Origin: UBA7803 sp036381275
GTDB taxonomy: Bacteria; Pseudomonadota; Gammaproteobacteria; Pseudomonadales; Azotimanducaceae
Direction of reading: 5' to 3'
Assembly: GCA_036381275.1 (NCBI GenBank)
Contig: DASVDC010000032.1
Coordinates: forward strand, 1-31,258
DNA: 31,258 bases
Shown here: positions 1 to 6,589 of the stretch, one piece after another
How the letters are laid out: the number at the start of each line of letters is the position of its first letter
Position numbering within the stretch: the first letter of the stretch is position 1
Position numbers and translations under genes: made by a program
The notes under the pieces: model-generated
What the model saw: only the letters and a program-made list of their open reading frames with translations
Database searches by the model: none
What the model was told of the DNA's origin: nothing

Positions 1-6
1 GAGCTA

Positions 7-31
7 CTGAAGAGCGCGGCCTGACGGCCGC
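7..31 (+). repeat. REP-like palindrome, left copy
   Basis: The flank CTGAAGAGC (7-15) is followed by the perfect hairpin GCGGCC-TGAC-GGCCGC (16-31). The same flank and the same six-base arms recur at 734-761 in the same orientation. This resembles the short GC palindromes (REP sequences) scattered between genes in many gammaproteobacteria. Two copies are too few to define a family. Confidence 0.45.
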
Positions 32-82
32 CCCGCCGATACCGCTACGGGCTCTATCGGGGCCCTTCGCGGTATCGGCGGG
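32..82. repeat. 14-bp perfect inverted repeat with nested stem
   Basis: The arm CCCGCCGATACCGC at 32-45 is matched exactly by its reverse complement at 69-82. The 23-base loop holds a further inner stem, GGGC (49-52) with GCCC (62-65). It sits directly against the left REP-like hairpin. As DNA it could form a cruciform, and as RNA a stable stem-loop. It has no T tract, so it is not a typical intrinsic terminator. No gene is visible to its left within the window. Confidence 0.7.
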
Positions 83-185
83 AAGAGAGGATCAGCCGAA
101 TACCCTGATCATGAATTTGCACACATTGACGTACACAACTGGGCCGGCGATGAATCGGCGCGCTCTCCCGCGCGTACCGTCCACA

Positions 186-486
186 ACATCGCCCGAATCA
201 TAGCCGGGAAGGGTGTCGAGGTCCGCCATCGCGCCAGCGTGCGGCCGGCGATGTGCGTGAGTGATCTCGCACAGCACCATCCCCCTCGCCCCCACGGGGG
301 CGGAACATGGCCCGAATCAATCGATAACGCCGGCGCGATCGAGATCTGGCGCTGTACCTCGAACATCGCGGCTTCGATTCGGGCGATGTCCGCGAATTCG
401 ATTCGGGCGATGTTCGCGACTCGAGGCGTGGTTCATCAGATGATCCCCAGCGTCCAGGCGAGGTTGCACTTTGACTCGGGCGATGT
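186..486. repeat. cluster of five GATTCGGGCGATGT motifs
   Basis: Copies lie at 186-199 (minus orientation, exact), 305-318 (minus, one mismatch), 376-389 (plus, exact), 400-413 (plus, exact) and 473-486 (plus, one mismatch). The two central copies belong to a 24-bp tandem unit: 373-395 and 397-419 differ at one base. Spacing between the other copies is irregular, so this is not a CRISPR array. The mixed orientation and short conserved core suggest a binding-site cluster or remnants of a dispersed repeat. Function unknown. Confidence 0.65.
287..302. other. GC hairpin
   Basis: CGCCCCC at 287-293 pairs with GGGGGCG at 296-302 across a two-base loop. No T run follows on either strand, so I do not call it a terminator. 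Confidence 0.4.
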
Positions 487-733
487 TGCGTTCGCCGATG
501 GGCGAGAGGGACGCGGAAGCCGGCCGTGAGCGTGCGAATCGGCTGATTGCAGAACGGCGTGCACGCGGCACCATTGCGACGAGCAGCGCCGGAGGCTGCC
601 GCCCGAGGTGCGGTTCGATCCGGCGAGCTCGGTGGTGTGGTTCGAGGGGTGGAAGCGCCGGCCGCGGACCTGGCTGCCCGGGTCGAGGTGCTACCGTGTT
701 GGCTATGTGGCCATTCGTAGCGGTCGCGAATCC

Positions 734-768
734 CTGAAGAGCATGCGCGGCCGGAGGCCGCTCCCACA
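734..768 (+). repeat. REP-like palindrome, right copy
   Basis: The flank CTGAAGAGC (734-742) precedes the hairpin GCGGCC-GGA-GGCCGC (747-761), which runs into CTCCCAC. It matches the left copy at 7-31 in flank, arms and orientation. It lies just beyond the end of the TetR gene, the usual intergenic, downstream position of REP elements. Confidence 0.5.
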
Positions 769-790
769 GAAGAGCCCACCGGCGAGCCGG

Positions 791-1420
791 TCAGTCGCGC
801 GGGCGGAGCATCGGCGCGAGGAACTCCTCCAGCGCCCGCTTCACGAGTGCCCGATCCACGTCCGGCTCGCGGAGTTGACGCACCCGCAGGCCGTCCACCA
901 GACACTGGATCATCAGCGCCGCCGCCCGCGCCTTGGCCGGCGTCAGACCGAGCCCGCCCTGCTCGCGGCTGCGGCCGAGCCAGCGGGCGAATTCGGTGCG
1001 CAGGATCAGGTCGGCCTCACGTACCGCCGCGCCGATTTCCGGGTCGTGACAAGCTTCCGCAGACATCTCCACGTACAGCGCCGGATTCATCCGGCCGTCG
1101 CTGCGCGCCTCGCGCGGCAGCGTCGTCTCCCAGATCCCGTGCGGCAGGTCCACCGAGTCGTGCAGGTTCGCGATCTCGGCGCGGGCCAGCTCGAGCTGAC
1201 GCTCGATGATCGCGAGGATGATCGCGCTCTTGCTGTCGAAGTAGCGGTAGATCAGGCCCGGGCTCATCTCCGCCGTCTCGGCGATGTGGGCCATGCTGGC
1301 GGCATGAAACCCTCGCTCGGTGAAGCAGGCCTCCGCCGCGGCGAGGATGCGCTCGCGCTGCGCCTGCGTGCGCACCTCCGCCCGCGAAACCCGTTCTTCC
1401 TGCGTCATCGGTCGTGTCAT
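791..1420 (-). CDS. TetR/AcrR-family transcriptional repressor
   Basis: A 209-residue protein with a typical TetR N-terminus: a helix containing RERILAAAEACFTERG, then a helix-turn-helix at about residues 41-60 ending in GLIYRYFDSKSA, the family's DNA-recognition signature. The variable C-terminal ligand-binding domain follows. It is the last gene of the efflux operon, 13 bases after the pump stop codon, so it is very probably the local repressor. The likely operators are the identical 16-bp palindromes in the pump promoter (5842-5857) and upstream of the ProQ-like gene (6529-6544). A purine-rich GAAGG abuts the first ATG, so the second ATG at 1408 (residue 5), with better spacing, may be the true start. 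Confidence 0.93.
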   Translation of the reverse strand: MTRPMTQEERVSRAEVRTQAQRERILAAAEACFTERGFHAASMAHIAETAEMSPGLIYRYFDSKSAIILAIIERQLELARAEIANLHDSVDLPHGIWETTLPREARSDGRMNPALYVEMSAEACHDPEIGAAVREADLILRTEFARWLGRSREQGGLGLTPAKARAAALMIQCLVDGLRVRQLREPDVDRALVKRALEEFLAPMLRPRD

Positions 1421-1433
1421 CCTTCGATTCGCG

Positions 1434-4400
1434 CTAGAGCGTAACCTCGCCGCCCTGCCCCGCCAACTCGGCGGGCCGGCGCCGCGCGAACAGCCGGTTC
1501 ACCAGCACGAAGAACAGCGGGACGAAAAAGAGGCCGAGCAGCGTGCCTCCGAGCATCCCGCCGACCACGCCGGTACCGATCGCCCGCTGGGCTCCCGAGC
1601 CGGCGCCGCTCGCGAGCGCGAGCGGCAGCACGCCGAGCCCGAACGCGAGCGAGGTCATCAGAATCGGCCGCAACCGGTCCCGCACGGCCGCCATCGTCGC
1701 CTCGACGAGCTCCATGCCCTGCACGAGGTTCGCGCGCGCGAACTCGACGATCAGAATCGCGTTCTTGCTGGTGAGACCCACCGTCGTCAGCATCGCGACC
1801 TGGAAGTAGATGTCCCGCTCCATCCCGCGCAGACCCGCCGCGAGCACGGTCCCGAGAATGCCGAGCGGCGCGACCAGCAGCACCGCGGTGGGAATCGACC
1901 AGCTCTCGTACAGCGCCGCCAGGCACAGGAACACCATCAGGAGCGACAGCGTGTAGAGCAGCGGCGTCTGCGCGCCGGCTTCGCGCTCCTGGTAGGAGAT
2001 CCCGGTCCACTCCATGCCGATGCCCGGACCGAGCTCCGCGACCAGGCGCTCCACCTCGGCCATCGCGGTGCCCGTGCTGACGCCCGGCGCCGCTTCACCC
2101 TGGATCTCGAGCGCCGGCGCGCCGTTGTACCGCTCGAGGCGCGGCGGCCCGTAGTCCCAGCGGGTGGAAGCGAACGCCGCGAACGGCACCATCTGGCCGG
2201 CGGCGTTGCGCACCGTCCAGTGGCGAAAGTCCTCGGGCTGCATCCGGAACGCCGCGTCCGCCTGCACGTACACGCGTTTGATCCGGCCGCGGTCGATGAA
2301 GTCGTCGACGTACTGGCCGCCCCAGGCGACCGACAGCGTGGTGTTGATGTCCGCGATCGCGAGGCCGAGCGCACTCGCCTTGTCGGCATCGATGTCGATC
2401 CGCAGCATCGGCATGTCGTCCTGACCGTTGTGCCGCACGTTGGTGAGCAGCGCGCTCTGCTCGGCCTCGGCGAGAAAGCGATCGCGCGCCTCCAGCAGCG
2501 CTTCGTGGCCGACGTTGCCGGTGTCCTTCAGGAACAGCGTGAAGCCGGCGGCGGTGCCGAGCTCCGGCATCGCCGGCGGCGCCATCGCCCGAAGCTCGGC
2601 GTCCCGGTACGCGGCGAGCGCCGCCTGCGCGCGCTCGACGATCGCGGCGGCGTCCTCGCCGCGGCCGTCGCGTTCGCTCCAGTCGGCGAGCTTCACGAAA
2701 CCCATGCCGTTGTTCTGGGCGATCCCGCCGAAGCTGAAGCCCTGTACGGTGAAGATCGACTCCACCAGGCCCGCCTCGCGCTCGAGGAAGTGCCGCTGCA
2801 CCTCGTCGAGCGCCGCCAGGGTGCGCTGCTGCGTCGCACCCACGGGCCCCTGCACCTGCACGCTGAGCACGCCCTGATCCTCGTCCGGCAGGAACGAGCT
2901 CGGCAGCGAGACGAAGCCGCCGACCAGTCCTGCACAGAGCACCGCGAACAAGCCCATGAACCGGCCGCCGCGCGTGAGCAGACAGCGCACGGCGCTGCGG
3001 TAGCGCCGGCCGCCGCGGTCGAACCCGCGGTTGAACCAGGCGAAGAAGCCGCGCGAGGCACGATGCTCACCGCCGGCGGGCGGCTTCAGCATCGTCGCGC
3101 ACAGCGCCGGCGTCAGCACCAGCGCAACCAGCACCGACAGCGCCATCGCGGAAACGATGGTCGCCGAGAACTGCCGGTAGATGATCCCCGTCGACCCGGG
3201 CATGAACGCCATCGGCACGAACACCGCCGACAGCACCAGACCGATGCCCACCAGCGCGCCGGTGATCTGGCGCATCGACTTGCGCGTCGCCTCCTTCGGC
3301 GACAGGCCCTCTTCGCTCATCAGCCGCTCGACGTTCTCCACCACCACGATGGCGTCGTCGACCAGCAGGCCGATCGCCAGCACCATCGCGAACATGGTCA
3401 GCATGTTGATCGACAGGCCGAGCGCGGCCAGCACACCGAACGTGCCGAGCAGCACCACGGGTACCGCGATCGTCGGAATCAGCGTGGCGCGCAGGTTCTG
3501 CAGGAACAGGTACATCACCAGGAACACCAGCACGATCGCTTCCAGCAGCGTCTGCACCACGCTCTCGATCGACGCCCGCACGAACGGCGTGGTGTCGAAC
3601 GGGATCACCACCGAGAGCCCGGGCGGGAACGACGGCTCGAGCTCGCGCAGCGCGGCACGCACGGCCTCGGAAGTCGCGAGCGCGTTCGCGCCGGTCGCCA
3701 TCGAGATGGCCACTCCGGTCGCCGGCTGGCCGTTGTAGCGGCTGACGAACTCGTAGGTCTGCGATCCGAGCTCGACCCGCGCGACGTCGCCGAGCTTCAG
3801 CACGGAGCCGTCGGCGCGGCTGCGCAGCACGATGTCACGGAACTGCTCCGGCCGCTCGAGCCGCCCCTGCGCGGTGATGGTCGCGTTGAGCTGCTGGCCC
3901 GTGACCGCCGGGGTACCGCCGAGCTGACCGATGGATACCTGCTGGTTCTGCGCGCGGATCGCGCCGATCACGTCCGCCGGCGTGAGCTGGTAGGTGTCCA
4001 GCCGGTGCGGATCCAGCCAGATCCGCATCGCGTTCTTGGTGCCGAACACCTGGGTTTCGCCGACGCCGGGCACTCGGCTGAGCGGATCCACCAGATTCGA
4101 GCTCACGTAGTCGGCGATGTCCGCCGCGGTCATCGAGCCGTCCTCGGAGACGAACCCGACGATCATCAGGAAGCCGGTGCGCGACTTGCTGACGTTCACC
4201 CCCTGCTCCTGGACGATCTGCGGCAGCAGCGGCAGCGCGAGCTGCAGCTTGTTCTGCACCTGCACCTGGGCGATGTCGGGATCGGTGGCGCTGTCGAACG
4301 TCAGATTGATGATCGCGCGGCCGCTCGAGTCGCTCGAGGCCGACATGTACAGCAGCCCGTCCAGGCCCTTCATGCTCTGCTCGATGGTCTGGGTCACCGA

Positions 4401-4577
4401 CCGGTCGACCGCTTCCGCCGAGGCGCCCGGATAGTTGGCGACGACCCGCACCATCGGCGGCGCGATGGTCGGGTAGCGCTCCACCGGAAGCTGCGTGACG
4501 GCGAGGCCGCCGGCCAGCATCACGACGATCGCGATGACCCAGGCGAAGACCGGCCGGTCGATGAAGAACGCCGCCAC
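1434..4577 (-). CDS. RND multidrug efflux permease (HAE1/AcrB family)
   Basis: Inner-membrane proton/drug antiporter of about 1047 residues, matching AcrB (1049). The N-terminus has the family signature FFIDRPVFAWVIAI. The proton-relay pair lies in LLVDDAIVVVENVER near residue 405, and the partner lysine in LTSKNAILIVEFA near 930. The frame is open further upstream, but I chose the GTG at 4577 because GAGGAG (4587-4592) lies nine bases before it, the family N-terminus begins there, and it follows the adaptor stop codon by two bases, suggesting translational coupling. No outer-membrane TolC/OprM-type channel gene is in the window, so the pump must borrow one encoded elsewhere. Substrates cannot be read from sequence. 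Confidence 0.96.
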   Translation of the reverse strand: MAAFFIDRPVFAWVIAIVVMLAGGLAVTQLPVERYPTIAPPMVRVVANYPGASAEAVDRSVTQTIEQSMKGLDGLLYMSASSDSSGRAIINLTFDSATDPDIAQVQVQNKLQLALPLLPQIVQEQGVNVSKSRTGFLMIVGFVSEDGSMTAADIADYVSSNLVDPLSRVPGVGETQVFGTKNAMRIWLDPHRLDTYQLTPADVIGAIRAQNQQVSIGQLGGTPAVTGQQLNATITAQGRLERPEQFRDIVLRSRADGSVLKLGDVARVELGSQTYEFVSRYNGQPATGVAISMATGANALATSEAVRAALRELEPSFPPGLSVVIPFDTTPFVRASIESVVQTLLEAIVLVFLVMYLFLQNLRATLIPTIAVPVVLLGTFGVLAALGLSINMLTMFAMVLAIGLLVDDAIVVVENVERLMSEEGLSPKEATRKSMRQITGALVGIGLVLSAVFVPMAFMPGSTGIIYRQFSATIVSAMALSVLVALVLTPALCATMLKPPAGGEHRASRGFFAWFNRGFDRGGRRYRSAVRCLLTRGGRFMGLFAVLCAGLVGGFVSLPSSFLPDEDQGVLSVQVQGPVGATQQRTLAALDEVQRHFLEREAGLVESIFTVQGFSFGGIAQNNGMGFVKLADWSERDGRGEDAAAIVERAQAALAAYRDAELRAMAPPAMPELGTAAGFTLFLKDTGNVGHEALLEARDRFLAEAEQSALLTNVRHNGQDDMPMLRIDIDADKASALGLAIADINTTLSVAWGGQYVDDFIDRGRIKRVYVQADAAFRMQPEDFRHWTVRNAAGQMVPFAAFASTRWDYGPPRLERYNGAPALEIQGEAAPGVSTGTAMAEVERLVAELGPGIGMEWTGISYQEREAGAQTPLLYTLSLLMVFLCLAALYESWSIPTAVLLVAPLGILGTVLAAGLRGMERDIYFQVAMLTTVGLTSKNAILIVEFARANLVQGMELVEATMAAVRDRLRPILMTSLAFGLGVLPLALASGAGSGAQRAIGTGVVGGMLGGTLLGLFFVPLFFVLVNRLFARRRPAELAGQGGEVTL

Positions 4578-4579
4578 GC

Positions 4580-5758
4580 TCAGCGGCTCCTCGCGACATC
4601 GGCGCGGCCGAGCTCGAGCGGGCCCGGTTCGCGCCATTCGGCAACCTGCACCGGCACGCCGGGCTTCAGGTTCTGCAGCCCTTCGACCACCACGCGCTCG
4701 CCGGCCTCGAGGCCGCTCTCCACCAGCCAGCGCTGGCCGACCGCGCGGCTCACCTCGACCAGGCGCCGCTGCACGGCGCCGTCGTCGGCGACCACCATCG
4801 CGAACGCGCGGCCGCGGGCGTCGCGCGTGATGCTCTGCTGCGGCACGAGGAGCGCATGGCGGCGCTCGGCGTTGCTGACGAGCGCCCGCACGTACATGCC
4901 CGGTAACAGCAGATGGTCGGGGTTCGGCACCTCGACCCGCAGCGAAATCGAGCCCGTGCCGGGATCCACGGTCAGATCGGCGAACCGCATCGTTCCGGCG
5001 TGCTCGTAGCGGCTGCCGTCCTCCAGCAGGATCGTCACGGGCACGTCATCGGCCCGGGCCAGGTTGCCGAGCGCGAGCTCCCGTCGCAGCTCGAGCAGCT
5101 CCCGGCTCGACCAGGTCAGATCGACGTACACCGGATCGAGCTGCTGCACCGTGGCGAGCGGATTCGGCTGATTGGCCGTGACCAGCGCACCCGGCGTCAC
5201 CGACGACTTGCCGATGCGTCCCCCGATCGGCGCGGCGATACGCGCGTCGGCCACGCGGATCTCGGCCGAGCGCACCGCGGCCTCGGCGGCCATCACGTCG
5301 GCTTCGGCCTGACGCAGCCGGGCGATCACGTCCTCGTGGTCGTTGCGGCTGATCACCTGGCGTGCGACCAGCTCCTCGGCCCGTTCCGCATCGAGCCGGG
5401 CGGCGTGCAGCGTCGCCTGCGCGCGCGCGAGCGTCGCCTGCGCGCTCGCGAGCTCGGCACGGTAGCGGGCATCGTCGAGCTGATAGAGTGGTTGACCGGC
5501 CTCGACCGCGCGGCCCTCCTCGAACAGGCGCGACTGTACGATGCCGTCCACCTGGGGCCGAACCTCGGCGATCAGATACGGCCGCACCCGGCCCGGCAGC
5601 TCCCGCACCAGCGTCACCGGCTCGGGGCGCAGCGTGAACGCCGCGACCTCGGCCGGCGGCGTCGGCGCCGGCTGCGGCTCTCGAGCGCAACCCCCGAGCA
5701 GCACACCCAACAACAACGCGGCCGCCAATCGCCGGCCAGGGCGTTCGGTAACGATCAT
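4580..5758 (-). CDS. RND efflux periplasmic adaptor lipoprotein (AcrA/MexA family)
   Basis: A 392-residue membrane-fusion protein. Residues 1-24 form a lipoprotein signal ending in the lipobox LLGGC (Cys24). A biotinyl-lipoyl-like segment around VRPQVDGIVQSRLFEEG is followed by an alanine- and glutamate-rich alpha-hairpin (about 100-165), a second lipoyl half (DARIAAPIGGRIGKSSVTPG) and beta-barrel segments with LLLPGMYVRALV. It bridges the pump to an outer-membrane channel. It is the first gene of the adaptor-pump-TetR operon. GAGG lies six bases before the ATG. The promoter region (5837-5865) carries a TetR-type operator between the -35 and -10 boxes. Confidence 0.96.
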   Translation of the reverse strand: MIVTERPGRRLAAALLLGVLLGGCAREPQPAPTPPAEVAAFTLRPEPVTLVRELPGRVRPYLIAEVRPQVDGIVQSRLFEEGRAVEAGQPLYQLDDARYRAELASAQATLARAQATLHAARLDAERAEELVARQVISRNDHEDVIARLRQAEADVMAAEAAVRSAEIRVADARIAAPIGGRIGKSSVTPGALVTANQPNPLATVQQLDPVYVDLTWSSRELLELRRELALGNLARADDVPVTILLEDGSRYEHAGTMRFADLTVDPGTGSISLRVEVPNPDHLLLPGMYVRALVSNAERRHALLVPQQSITRDARGRAFAMVVADDGAVQRRLVEVSRAVGQRWLVESGLEAGERVVVEGLQNLKPGVPVQVAEWREPGPLELGRADVARSR

Positions 5759-5836
5759 TTCGAGCCTCGAAGAATGAGAAGAGTGAAGGTCAGCGGCTCA
5801 GGGGACGCGAGCCGCCGACTTCGCAATGGCGCGCGA

Positions 5837-5865
5837 AGAATGAATGATCGTTCATTCTATTTCAA
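5837..5865 (-). promoter_or_regulatory. efflux operon promoter with TetR-type operator
   Basis: Read on the minus strand, TTGAAA (5860-5865), a 17-base spacer and CATTCT (5837-5842) form a weak -35/-10 pair upstream of the adaptor gene. The spacer holds GAATGAACGATCATTC (plus coordinates 5842-5857), an imperfect palindrome mismatched only at two symmetric positions. The same 16 bases occur in the opposite orientation at 6529-6544. An operator between the -35 and -10 boxes fits simple repression by the TetR protein at the end of this operon. Confidence 0.6.
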
Positions 5866-5922
5866 GCTGTTTCGAACGCGGTAACGCCCGGAACGCGTGC
5901 GGCGCGTCACCGAACCGGCTCG

Positions 5923-6399
5923 TCAGCCGGCGTGCCGACGGGTCGAGTCCTGCTGCGGAGAGCGGCGCGCCGGCGCACTGCCGCAGCCGGGTTGCCGGCG
6001 CGCCAGACGCTGCCGGGCACGCTCGCGGTGTCGCTCCAGCACCGGTTCCGCCGGCGTTCCGTCGGCGTTCCGGCGCTGCGCGCCGGGTTCGAGCAGCGCC
6101 TGGAGATACGCCTCGCGTGAGGTCCACCGGGCGAGGAACCGCCGTACCCGCCGCCGGCTGAGACCGCGGTTCTCCGCCACCGGATTGATTTGGGTGTGAA
6201 CACCCACCGCCAGCGGTACCGGCTTTTCCGGATCCCAGACGGCCGGGGCCGCGGCCTGCAGATCGGCGAGCAGATCGTCCTCCGTCGCAGGCCGGATCGG
6301 CACCGCCGTCGGGCGTCCGCGGCGGCCACCGGACACGATCGGCGCACGCTGCGTCGACCGCGGACGCTTCAGCCGCAGAATCGGCCTTTCCTCAGTCAC
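5923..6399 (-). CDS. ProQ/FinO-domain RNA-binding protein
   Basis: A 158-residue protein. Residues about 45-133 match the ProQ/FinO RNA-chaperone fold: PLAVGVH (62-68, compare PLALGI in ProQ), an arginine-rich helix SRRRVRRFLARWTSREAYL, and GAQRRNADGTPAEPV (106-120), which corresponds to the family's GA-R-DL-G segment, then ERHRERARQRL. Both flanks are basic and look disordered. The family binds structured sRNAs and mRNA 3' ends. The GTG at 6399 is preferred because AGGGAGG lies seven bases upstream; the frame stays open to 6480 without a better start. It lies between ahpF and the efflux operon, all on the minus strand, and its own promoter shares the efflux operator. A CCGGCT/AGCCGG hairpin (5915-5930) spans the stop codon. 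Confidence 0.85.
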   Translation of the reverse strand: MTEERPILRLKRPRSTQRAPIVSGGRRGRPTAVPIRPATEDDLLADLQAAAPAVWDPEKPVPLAVGVHTQINPVAENRGLSRRRVRRFLARWTSREAYLQALLEPGAQRRNADGTPAEPVLERHRERARQRLARRQPGCGSAPARRSPQQDSTRRHAG

Positions 6400-6498
6400 G
6401 ATGATGCCTCCCTGTACTGCTCTGCCCGTTGCGGCAACGACGCGCGGGCCGGAACCGCAGCGGCCGACCTCGAGGCGCATCGCTTGGAACGGGAACGA

Positions 6499-6518
6499 CG
6501 CGGCCGGGACCGGCCGCG
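6499..6518 (-). other. perfect GC hairpin in leader of ProQ-like gene
   Basis: Nine-base arms CGCGGCCGG and CCGGCCGCG flank a two-base centre, making a 20-base near-perfect palindrome. If the promoter at 6528-6556 is used, the hairpin starts within a few bases of the transcript 5' end, about 100 bases before the GTG. It could stabilise the mRNA, act as a binding site for ProQ itself, or terminate ahpF transcripts from upstream. A clear U tract is lacking, which argues against a canonical terminator. Confidence 0.55.
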
Positions 6519-6527
6519 ACCGAATAA

Positions 6528-6556
6528 AGAATGAACGATCATTCTCGCGATGGCAA
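6528..6556 (-). promoter_or_regulatory. promoter of ProQ-like gene with second TetR-type operator
   Basis: On the minus strand, TTGCCA (6551-6556), a 17-base spacer and CATTCT (6528-6533) mirror the layout of the efflux promoter. The operator 16-mer GAATGAACGATCATTC (plus strand, 6529-6544) is the exact reverse complement of the plus-strand site at 5842-5857. It overlaps the -10 box. It lies downstream of the ahpF stop codon and about 130 bases before the ProQ-like start. Confidence 0.55.
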
Positions 6557-6589
6557 GCCGACCGGCGCGCGGATCTGCGAGGCTGCCGT

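Larger units (their letters stand above)
1..790. other. gene-free repeat-bearing region
   Basis: No reading frame here resembles a known protein, and the short open frames on both strands are arginine- and alanine-rich, as expected by chance in GC-rich DNA. What can be seen is structural: a REP-like hairpin near each end, a long perfect inverted repeat at 32-82, a strong GC hairpin at 287-302 and a cluster of a 14-bp motif between 186 and 486. The stretch from about 490 to 730 shows nothing I can name; it could be decayed coding or mobile DNA. The region lies downstream of the TetR gene, which ends at 791. Confidence 0.6.

Noticed and set aside
186..486. CRISPR array
   Set aside because: Repeats are only 14 bases, lie in both orientations with irregular spacing, and no cas gene is present.
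490..730. Remnant of a transposase or RAYT gene
   Set aside because: No frame shows recognisable transposase motifs; the suspicion rests only on the flanking REP-like palindromes.
1320..5009. 1229-codon plus-strand open frame, very rich in Arg, His and Gln
   Set aside because: It lies antisense to the RND pump and adaptor, which match their families end to end. Composition is that of a complement-strand shadow in GC-rich DNA.
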